A stretch of 64,000 bases of DNA, from the NCBI GenBank assembly GCA_013368315.1, contig JAACJM010000135.1, positions 1 through 64,000 of the forward strand, in the 5' to 3' direction. Source of the stretch: Tetrapyrgos nigripes. Its lineage: Eukaryota > Basidiomycota > Agaricomycetes > Agaricales > Campanellaceae. Positions 12,861 through 22,067 of this stretch are shown here, one piece after another (the stretch's first letter is position 1; each line of letters begins with the position of its first letter). The translations under genes and the position numbers were made by a program. Below the pieces are notes generated by a model. That model was not told the origin of the DNA. It did not search any database and saw only the letters and a program-made list of their open reading frames with translations.

Positions 12861-14509
12861 ACAGACGGCCCTTCTCCATTTCCCTGGCCCTCATTTCCAT
12901 ATCCACATCCGTATCCCTCATATCCGTACCTGCCATAACCGTAATCCACAAAAGCCACCACAACACTATTTGGGTCATCTCACAAGTATGGGCCTAGTTC
13001 GGCACTACACAGCCTCCTCCACGCCTTCTCTTTCTCGTTCAGGGTTCGGTTCTGGCACATGTCACCTCAGTGTCCACATTTACCACACTGAAAACACTCG
13101 CCGGTACAGACGTTGGAGGTTCCTGGTTCAAGGGGATAGGGTCGCTCAAATGTGACTGGCGTGGCATTTCCTCCATGCTGCTGAGCCCATTCCTCCTTCT
13201 GGATATTGTATGCTTTCCGGCCCGTTTCAGTATTGGGATGGCGGATCAATGCTGTGACGTTCCTACGTAGGACGGGTCGTTGTGCATCAGTGAGGCGTGT
13301 GATGTTTCGTTGTGGTTGTCCAAATGCTCCTCCCCTTTGCCCATATCCGAAACCTCCTCGACCTCGAAAACCTCCATATCCCCCACCACCGTATCCATAT
13401 CCCCCTCCACTATATCCCCCTCCACTGTAGCCTCCCCTGAAACCGCCGTAGGCTGGCATGTTGGCCCCCAGATTAGCGGCCGCTAACTGGCCTGTGATCC
13501 CCCTTGTTGGTGTCTCTGGCGTCGGTCCTGCCATGCCCAAAATCCTATCATACTTCTCCCTCAGCTCCTTCTCCTTCTTCTCCTTCTCGGCTTCTTTCTC
13601 TTTCTCCTCCTGCAGCTTCTTCACTTCCTTCTTTATGAACTCGACATCAGCCGCCCTGATTGCCTCCTGGAACGACGTCCAATTCTTTTGTGAGGATGGT
13701 ACCAGGCCTTGGAGAATGCTGGGAAGGTTATTCCAAACCAGGACAATGAGGAAATCACTCTCGTGAATACCGGCATTACGTGCAAGCTTGTCGAGCTCGT
13801 CCGCCATTTTGATATGACTCCACACTTCAACTCCTCCCTTTTCAACTTTCTTTCCTAGGTTCTCCTCTGCCATCCTATATGCCGATAACTCCGTTACATA
13901 ATCTCCGGCACTCTTCTTTACCTGAATCGGCTTTGGCCAACGTTTCTCGAACTGTGCCACCAGCTCCTTCCAGGTAACCGGCAGTTTTACTCCTTCCATG
14001 ATCTCCTCGTACCACACCTCTGCTGCGCCTGATGGAAATAGAAGGTCTTTGAAGTCCTCGATGCGGTCCTTGTCATCGGCAATGTTTGTTAGTTTCTGTT
14101 TGGCTTTTTTGATGAAGACGTGTGGGTTTTCAGAGGCGCGGCCGTCGCCATAGAAGAGTTTGAGTTCCTCCATGGGCACAGCGTGTTTACGACTAGGGTA
14201 TGGATTGGGGACTGGGTTTTCGGGGAAGGGTGTGGGTGATGTTGCTGGTGTGTGATATGGGGGAAAGGGGAGTAGACCGTCGTCGCTCTCTGATGATGAC
14301 GAGATAGATGATTCAGTTGAAGATGGTATGATTGGCTGTGACTCTCTCCAGGCAACTGGAGTAAACCACAGGTCAAAGTCAGGACCGTTTAGTATAGTTC
14401 TGTCTCCTGTAGTAGGACTTGGGGAACGAGAGTTGCCAAAGAATTGCCCCCGGTATAACGCCAGGGTGTGTAGTGTGTGGGTGGTTCCGAAAACTGGAAC
14501 TGGGAACAT
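12857..14509 (-). pseudogene. gag: gypsy-1 gag with zinc knuckle broken by TGA
   Basis: A 480-codon frame runs from ATG 14509 to TGA 13067-13069. It has a Pro/Ser-rich N-terminus, a helical capsid-type region (KPNRN-side segment AKQKLTNIADDKDRIEDF... to ...IKKEVKKLQEEKEKEAEKEK, probably coiled coil), a Gly/Tyr-rich RGG-like stretch (GGYSGGGYSGGGYGYGG) and a CCHC knuckle. The stop falls inside the knuckle: CFQCGKCGH-stop-GDMC, where CX2CX4HX4C spacing is kept if the stop is read as one residue. The frame continues to a second TGA (L-stop-DDPNS) and ends at TAA 12857-12859, where the pol frame takes over. Both TGAs sit where CGA is plausible. Gag forms the virus-like particle and packages RNA; this copy would lose the last zinc ligand. 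Confidence 0.88.
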
Positions 14510-14646
14510 ATAAGGGACTGGGAATAGGAACGTGGACCGAAAACGTGGGTGACGTGTGTTCTCCTTGTGTATCTAGTTCTGATGGAAACTGTTGCCGCTA
14601 CGCAGGGAAGACCTGCAGGTATCGAAGCTCACTCTCGTCACCAAGA

Positions 14647-14808
14647 TGGAGACGGCCAAGGGGAAACTGGCTAGCAAGGGATCCCAACACAAAGTCGCGT
14701 CGTGGTCTTATTCTGTCTCTCGCTAACTACTACAACCTGTATCTATGTAGAAGCTCTTGCCAAACATGTACAAACAACCAGCTCCTAATCCCCTCTCTCC
14801 CTACTCCA
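14647..14808 (-). repeat. gypsy-1 5' LTR
   Basis: 162 bp, identical to 8143-8304. Target duplicate GCGA follows at 14809-14812. The element interior begins just left of 14647 with TCTTGGTGACGAGAG on the minus strand, the position of the primer-binding site; I cannot name the tRNA. Confidence 0.93.
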
Positions 14809-14825
14809 GCGAGAGATGCAATTAG

Positions 14826-17072
14826 AGCAAAGGAGGTGGAGGGAGCACCCTGTGACACAGGTATTGTATAAAAACGATGGATCAACCACTATTTATACTT
14901 TTGTAAAATTCATGTTTGTAGCCATGGCCGCTTTTATAAAACCTCACTACACTTACCCATGGCTAAACACAGCGAAGTTGCTGACTCAACGTTGCTCAAC
15001 GCAGTCTCTGTGTCCATGTGACTAGTCTGGAGGTCTAGTCACAGCCCCAGCTCGGCATGGCAGCACCGACTTACTAATACACAAGATAAGATACTAAAAA
15101 CAAGCAGCAACTTACTAATGCATGAGATAAGACAAGATAAGATACTACTACTGACTCTATAACCTGCGCCAGACTGTCCATACATACCCGGGCACTCTGA
15201 GGTAAGATAGCACCTTCTCCCGTCAAGAACTCCTTTGGGATGGAGGGTTATTTCGCCTTACATTTGTTTGCCATCTTCATGTGAACCGACATCTGAGCAT
15301 ACGCTGTCCTTCTATAAACTCCCCACCCATTTAGCATGTTCTGACCACTGCTTGTCCTCATATTCCATGGTGAAAACTATGCTTCTCATCTCCTCCTGCA
15401 GCAAAACCAACTCTTCCTGATAACAATGAGCACACGATACGGAGTACTATATGCTGATCACGTTAAAGACACCATTCTGAGAGCGTGAAGCATGTACCAT
15501 CTTGAACCTCCTCCTCGTTTGTACTGAAGATCGATGGTCTCTGGTCTATACTTCGGAAAATACCTTCCCCCGGTGCTCACTTGCTGTCGGGATTTTTGGA
15601 AAACACTCTGGGCTCAGGTTATTTGGGAAATTCTTGGGCTCAGACACGTACCCGATCCCCTGGGAATATTCCCGCCCTGCTTGGGCACACGGGGATATTG
15701 CGCCTACATGTATACCAATCATATTAGTACACTGTAGTGTAGCGGTACATAGATAAAAATTTAAATTGTCGTTGGGCTTTCCACTGAGAACTGGGCTATT
15801 CACGATCGGTGCATGCTATTAGGGGCTGCACCCTGGGAATATTTCCCGCCCTGCTTGGGCGCTGGCCCATTGCATCCATATGTTGCGTTCATCATTATAA
15901 ATATGCATCATAGCACTCTGTATGTAGTATGTAGGTAAATATACAGAAATACGCATAGATTTCTTTGGGAAATGTTCCGGGTTCAGGCCATTGCACAGCC
16001 CCTGGAAATCCTTACATCGCCAGGTTTCCATTCCCTTACCCCTCCTCATCTTTTACTCTCGAATGCTTGCATCTGTTACTCGGGTCAGTCGAGAGTCTAG
16101 ACTCGGATTTATCGGCATATTCTGTAGTGCCGGTTTTTACGGGGATCAGGGTCGGGCATGCCCCGCTCTGGTCCTTATGTGCGCATTCCCCCAATTTGTA
16201 CACCTATATCAGAGCACAATCGATTGATGAGTCGTTTAGAACACTCTTAAGTGAAGAAACCATATTATCTTCTCTTCCTAGGCATTTTTGGGTACTAAAT
16301 GGCAAGCTGCACTTGATTAGCAACAATTGTGGCTGAAAGAATAACCATCATTGTAAATTCTTGGGCATGTACAGTCCATACCGGTTCATTGTAGATGTAT
16401 CAAGTGTGCATAAAATTACTTGAAGGTTGCTTTCTGGACCCAGAAAGCAACTGCGCCAAGTTGCTATATGCATAGTTCGACACTAATTTAGTGATCATTC
16501 GCAGGTGTGACACGTTCTGACTTGATGAACCATTTTAAATGGCACCCAGAGGTCAAAGTTAAGGATTTTACATGTATGAAGACTCAGCCGCAGGTATTGG
16601 TGCCAAGTGTCACTATATGCCAGGGGGTCTAACAAGTGATGTATGCGTTTGAGTCTTTGGATGATCACTTTTTTGAAGTTTTTGCAACCAAGGTGGCTTT
16701 TAAAGCTCTGCCATTTTCAGACAGCTGTTTATGACTAGATACCTTTAGATTACTGCTTTAAATGTTATTCAGCACATTTTACCATTTTTTAGTGATTTCA
16801 AAGCGCTGCATGGTACCTCTAATCCAAGATGAACGTCCCAGATTGACCATTTTATGACAGTTATGTATCAACATGCAAACATATTGCGTATCACTCAAAA
16901 GATGGCCACAAAAAAATATTCTCAAGCTACAAATACATATCTAGATCCTATCCCGAACCTCTCCGAGGTGAAATATGCTCCGTTGTTTCAACGCGAAGCG
17001 CAGTAAAGACCGAGATGGTGGGATAAGCGCCCAGGAAAAGCGTGGGAATATGCTACAAAGGGTTCGACCTGC
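14826..17072. other. no gene; dispersed-repeat debris
   Basis: No frame above 150 codons and none with motifs. It contains two copies of a ~180 bp repeat (listed separately) whose inverted relatives lie at 18.5-18.9 kb. AT-rich between 16.3 and 16.9 kb. Confidence 0.5.
15611..16010 (+). repeat. two copies of a dispersed ~180 bp repeat
   Basis: Copy 1 (15611-15782) begins GGCTCAGGTTATTTGGGAAA, contains CTGGGAATATTCCCGCCCTG and CTTGGGC, and ends GTTGGGCTTTCC. Copy 2 (about 15831-16010) shares CTGGGAATATTTCCCGCCCT and GCTTGGGCG but diverges after it. The same ordered motifs appear on the opposite strand at 18505-18920. Confidence 0.6.
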
Positions 17073-18332
17073 ATCAGTAAAAGGGCATTTCACCTTTTCG
17101 GACCTTTTTGAACCTTTTGGCAACTTTTTCGGTCCGGACTTTGATGACCTTTTTTTTACCGGACTTTTCCTGTCTTTTTTGTACTTTGCGCGCCCAAGGA
17201 CTTTTTTTGAACTTTTTTTTGAACTTTTCTTCGTACTTTTTCTTTTCAAGCTTCAGTCTACAAATGTATGTACCCTGAGAATGTGTGTAGATAGGGCGTG
17301 TAAGCACATCTTTATACAAATCACAAGTGGTGATCCATAAGTGGTGCTCCTCGTTTCACAGTGCCGGTGCCCACTGCTTAAGTTGTGTGCGTTGGCAGCG
17401 AGCGGGGGTGAGGAAAGCAATGAAATATTAGATCAAGTCCTGTTCAAACTCCGACTGGCCATGCGTACATGTACCCTTACGCTACCTCGGTCCCTCGTAT
17501 GCGTTTCCATCAACCATATCCTCATGACAACGTCAACAGCTCCCAACTGAACGTCCTCAACGCTGCACTCAAGGACATCAACAGTACCCCCAATAACCTC
17601 AAATACCCCAACCAATGGAGTCCTCAAAACTTCCTTTACTGTTGTCAATCTCTCGGCGCTCAACTTCCAATGCCACGTCAAAATGTCAACGCGTCAACAC
17701 CCAGTAGCTCAACAATGCACGAATCGTGAAGACTGCCTCTATCCTCAGAGTCAATGTTTTCGATAATCGTTAATCTTATTCGCCACGCCCGCGTACTCGA
17801 AGGCTACAAAAAATACGAAGGAGGATTGAGAGGTGGATGAACTGGGTAGGGAGTCGGACAATGGCTCCATGGTGAGTGATTTCTGCCTCTTAGCCACCGG
17901 TCTATTTAATCAATCATTGCGACAGTGTCTACAGCAAGAAGTGGTGGTTTTTATTGTTTATGGATGAGGGCTCCACTGGCAGCAAGGACGACAAGGAAAC
18001 TGAGGAAGGAAGGTATGACCCTGATATGCTTTCTTTATGAAATTTCAGTCGCTGATGTGTTGTCTTTTGTAGTGGGCACGGCTAGCGTTGAGTAGCGCCG
18101 AGAAGGGCCAACCGTAGTGCAAGCAGCGGCGCTAATGGACATTTATTGGTCTAATACTGATACTTTACCGATACTTTCAATGTACTTTTTTCTGAACTTT
18201 TTTGCGTCCTTTGACAAGTAAATTGGACTTTTAAAAGAAACCAGACCTGGCTTTTAAAATTTCGGGGATACGGATAAAAGTCCAAAAAAAGGTCATAAAA
18301 GGCTCCAAAAGGAGATTTGCCCTTTTACTGAT
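17073..18332. mobile_element. putative non-autonomous element with inverted ends
   Basis: The left end ATCAGTAAAAGGGCA at 17073 is matched in inverse orientation by TGCCCTTTTACTGAT ending at 18332, a 15 bp perfect terminal inverted repeat. Behind each end are arrays of short motifs of the type GGACCTTTTT / GAACTTTTTT pointing inward (17090-17250 on the left; 18180-18310 inverted on the right), typical of subterminal repeats bound by DNA transposases. The interior has no transposase. A clear target duplication is not visible, so exact limits and superfamily are open. Confidence 0.5.
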
Positions 18333-19741
18333 CAGTGTGTTCGACGTTAATTCGACGTTATTCAACGTTTATTCCGCAATTGGAACGTAACGCGTCAACC
18401 GCCAGCAAACTGCCAGCACAACTCTTGGCCGCCACTCGTTGTCCACTTTGCTCTAAAGACTCATGGGTACGACGATAGCCCCTTTATGGGTCCAATAATG
18501 TATGGGCGGGTACCCAAGCAGGGCAGAAATATTCCCAGGTGTGGTGCCCCCTGCTCACAGCATCCTTTTGGCAAACCCAACAGCAATCTCAGTATCTACC
18601 ATTACTTACAGATGTACTAATGTAATTTGTATAATAATACAGTAGTGTTAGGGCAATATAGCAGCAATGGCGCACGCGCAAGGAGGGCGGAAATATTCCC
18701 ACGCACGGATTAGCCCGAACCCAAGCGCTTTCTGAATAACCCGAGCCTGCATCATTCGGCAGACCCAACAGTAGGCTCACTTTAACTTATGTACCATTAC
18801 TTATAAACGTACTAGTGTAATTTTTGAAACAATACAGTAGTAGGACAAAATACGATATAGTAGCAACGGCGGGCGCGCAAGGAGTTCCTACGCACAAGCG
18901 TTTTCCGAATAACCCGAGCCAGTGCAGTCTGGTGCCGAGCTATGCCTAATTAAGATGGCATTTTCCGGTTTGGGATACTGGTATACCGGTAGGCATATTT
19001 CCGATGTAATCCGAAAGAGGTGGATTTTGACCGAATAGTCCGAATAAGGTCACGCGTCGAGAATACGGCAGACTGAGGCCGCGTGTCGAGAATACGGTAA
19101 TATCCGAATTGCCCAGACCTCCCAGCTAGACGTACCACACCCAAAACGGTAGGACCCTGCCCTAGGCCATTCCGCGCCAGAGGAGCCATAGTGGGTTGTT
19201 GAACAAGCCACGGCCTGGTGGTTGATACACCGTTTTTACAAAAGTATTCTGGTGCTTATATCCATGCGTTTTTGTAAAACTTTTATAAAATTTTAGTGTT
19301 TTGGCCTCGAGGGAGAGGAATAGAATATCAGGACTGCTAGCGGTACACTCAAGGGTTGTCGGAGATGGTGTTATCAAAAGTGATGCTTTGGTGGTGGGTA
19401 ATTGTGTTTGTTTCTCGGATGGTGCTAATGTTTCTCTTTGCCTTTCTCTTTTTCAAGAGGATGGAAAGCAGAAGAAGCAGAAGCCGAAGACGAAGACTGT
19501 CGCTGTTACCTATGGTGGCAATATCTGGGGACAAAGCAGTCAGCTACAACGTCTGGTGGTCCGCCCTGTGCTGATTCGTGCCAGCAACGGTTTCACACCG
19601 CCTTGCACCGAGTACACCTCGGAATTGCAGAGAGGAATGGATAAATAGAGAGGCGGGATAGATAGTCACAGTGGACTACTGGTGGTGGTAGTGCAGCTTC
19701 ACATCGGACACTTCAAAGCCATTAATCCATGTTTGTAGATT
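18333..19741. other. no gene recognised; repeat-rich
   Basis: Contains the tandem repeats at 18570-18920 and a short direct repeat of CGTGTCGAGAATACGG near 19050 and 19085. A 115-codon plus-strand frame at 19301-19648 and a 72-codon frame with a hydrophobic stretch at 19356-19574 overlap each other and show no family motif. Confidence 0.4.
18570..18920 (-). repeat. tandem pair of the dispersed ~180 bp repeat
   Basis: Unit 18570-18747 and unit 18758-18920 share CTACCATTACTTA / GTACCATTACTTA, ACTA.TGTAATTT, AATACAGTAGT, GCGCGCAAGGAG and AATAACCCGAGCC in the same order. They are inverted relatives of the repeats at 15611-16010; a partial third unit (CCAAGCAGGGCAGAAATATT) starts near 18512. Confidence 0.65.
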
Positions 19742-19746
19742 TTTTG

Positions 19747-20113
19747 TGTTAAGCAGGCATGGTACAGTCCTGTACACTACTAAACGCAGTGGCAACCACA
19801 CAACTTACCTGTGGATAGAGAATAGCTTGTAAGGCTTGTAAGAGGCTTATTGAGCGATGAGAGTTAAGTAAAAACTTGTTATTTGGAGGACTATCTACAA
19901 GTCCTTATATACCTTTGAGGAGGTACAAATACATGTAAACTAATACTAGTGTAACAATAAGATTCTATTGTACTTGATAGTACAATGCTGGTTTTGTACA
20001 CTATTGTCATACTACATTTATTGTCTATATAATCTTATTGTTCTATTTATAACTACTACTATTGTTCTACATAGATGACGTTGATGGCTGCAACTGAATG
20101 CGCCAATTCAACA
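19747..20113 (-). repeat. copia 3' LTR
   Basis: 367 bp, plus-strand ends TGTTAAGC...CAATTCAACA. It matches 26248-26614 except for a few substitutions (for example ACCACACAAC versus ACCATGCAAC, and GTCATAC versus GTCGTAC). It is preceded by TTTTG. Confidence 0.93.
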
Positions 20114-20240
20114 CTCCCCTTGCTAAGCAGCACGGTAGTGCGTGTAAGCATAGGTAGGCGCTGTAAGCAGCCATGGAAGGAAGGGATCCAGTGGCTCGAT
20201 ATTTTCGATGCGAGTTATAGGACTTTCTTCAATAATAAAA

Positions 20241-21953
20241 CTAAAGTCCTAATTGTTTCCTGAACTTCTCAAACTTTACTCGATCTAGAGCTTTAGTGAG
20301 TAGATCTGCAGGGTTATTGCTTCCTTCAATGAAGAATAACTTGACTGTCTCGTCGATGACTTTTTCTCGAACAAAATGATATCGAATATCAATGTGCTTG
20401 GTTCGCTTATCCGTGACAGGGTTTGATGCAATAAAAATTGATCCCTGATTGTCACCATAAATTGGAATAGCATGGAGAGGATATTCGATTTCACTGAGAA
20501 GAGTCTTGATCCAGAATACTTGTCGACTGCAGTCACTAAGTGCCATGTATTCAGCTTCAGTCAAAGATAGGGCAACAGTTTTTTGTTGTCTAGACGTCCA
20601 GCTAAATGGTGCTTGGGCTAATTGTAGAAAGAAGCCAGTTTGAGATTTGCGAGATCCAGGATCTGATCCCCAATCAGAGTCTGTATAGGCTGATAAGCCT
20701 TCTCCCCCTTGACCGTTGTATACAAGAGCATATTTTCTAGTGCCAACGAGGTAATGGCAAATGTCTTTCGCCTTATTGTAGTGTTCTTGTGAGGGGTTTG
20801 CAGCAAATTGCGCAAGTTTTGTGACAGCAAAGGAGATATCAGGACGTGTTCCTAACATTAAGTAGAGTAAGGATCCGATTATCTCTTGATAACTTTGACG
20901 AAGAGTATAGTTGACAGGAGCGTCTTTTGGAAGAGGAAGAGGGTGATAATTGGCGGGTAATGGGGTAGCAGAAACTTTTGCGTTTTGCATTCCATATGTC
21001 TCTAGGATTTTATCCAGATAAGCGCACTGGTCTAAAGAGACTTTGCTGCCTTTCCTGGTAATTCTCATCCTAGAGAATTCTTTGGCATCGCCTAGATCCC
21101 TACATTCCCATCTCTTCATAAAGTTCCCTTTGAGTCGTAAGACTAAGGTTTTGTTAGCTCCACAGAATAGAGCGTCATCCACATAGACTACGGCAATAAC
21201 GATAGAATTTTCAATAAGATCATTGTTGGTGTCATAGCGTTTGTGAATGAAGATTCCGGCGTCGGAAATGATTCGTTTAAAACCAAGTTCCGCCATGGAC
21301 TTATCAAGACTTTTCCACCACGCAAGTCCTGCTTGTTTGAGTCCGTAAAGAGCACGAAGAAGCCGGATGACTTTATGCTCTTGTCCCTTTTCTTTAAAGG
21401 CTTCTGGTTGTTCCATATAGATTTCTTCATCGAGTAAGCCATATAAATAGGCTGATCGGACGTCAACACCGGACACATGCCAACCCTTAAGTGCAGCTAA
21501 AGCGAAGATTAAGCGCACAGTCTCGAATCGAACAACAGGCGAATATACTTGATCAAAGTCTATGCCTTCGATCTGTGAAAAACCTTTTGCAACAAGTCTT
21601 GCCTTTTTACGACCATCAGACTTGATGTCGAAGACCCATCGGTTTTTGATGACTTTCCTATCTGTAGGTCTTTCAACCAATTCATAGGTGTCGCGCTTGC
21701 AAAGAGCCTCTAGTTCTTCGCGGCAAGCGACTTTCCATTCCTCCTGCACATCTTTAGGTAAGAGTGCAATATCTTTGAATGTCCATTCGCGAATATTACG
21801 GACATTTGGTTGATTCCCATCATTTGGTTGATTCCCATCATTCTTCGAAGTAACTTTCTGAATAAGCAAGTGGGAATCGATTTCTCCAGGAGCAACTGCC
21901 TGCTTAAGCAAGAAGTTTATAGATACTCCCCCTTCCCGGCATGGTTCTGCCAT
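20241..21953 (-). pseudogene. pol: copia pol, reverse transcriptase/RNase H part
   Basis: 570 open codons on the minus strand covering the RVT_2-type reverse transcriptase and RNase H. Motifs: NRWVFDIKSDGRKKARLVAKGFSQ, SAYLYGLLDEEIYMEQP, ALYGLKQAGLAWW, active-site VVYVDDALFCG, then RNase H with AYTDSDWGSD, SLTEAEYMALSDCSRQ, IYGDNQGSI and HIDIRYHFVRE near the end. These are the usual conserved residues and look intact. It is in the same frame as the upstream integrase ORF and separated from it only by TGA 22070-22068, so a single gag-pol-like polyprotein was once encoded. It copies element RNA into DNA in cytoplasmic particles. Confidence 0.93.
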
Positions 21954-22067
21954 ATTTTCTGATTCAGGGCATGCAGAGTCATCACTCTCGGCTTGCTGCT
22001 CCCCCTGGGGTGCGCTTCCGGATGCAGAACTAGGTCCGGGAACCTGTTGCTCTGCAGCTTGTTGACG

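Larger units (their letters stand above)
8143..14808 (-). mobile_element. Ty3/gypsy LTR retrotransposon (gypsy-1)
   Basis: 6,666 bp element bounded by identical 162 bp LTRs and flanked by a 4 bp duplication GCGA (8139-8142 and 14809-14812). Read on the minus strand the order is 5' LTR, gag, pol (protease, reverse transcriptase, RNase H, integrase), purine-rich tract (8305-8316), 3' LTR. The LTRs run TGGAGTAG...GTCTCCA in this orientation. The identical LTRs indicate a recent insertion, yet gag and pol carry three TGA codons (two near the gag-pol junction, one between the RNase H and integrase parts). It lies at the end of a plus-strand coding region. Assignment to Ty3/gypsy rests on the RT - RNase H - integrase order. 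Confidence 0.95.

Noticed and set aside
16941..17319. Lys/Ser-rich minus-strand ORFs of 81-102 codons, resembling a basic nuclear protein
   Set aside because: The reading comes entirely from the CTTTTT arrays at 17090-17250; no start context, no domain, and the bases are better explained as subterminal repeats of an element.
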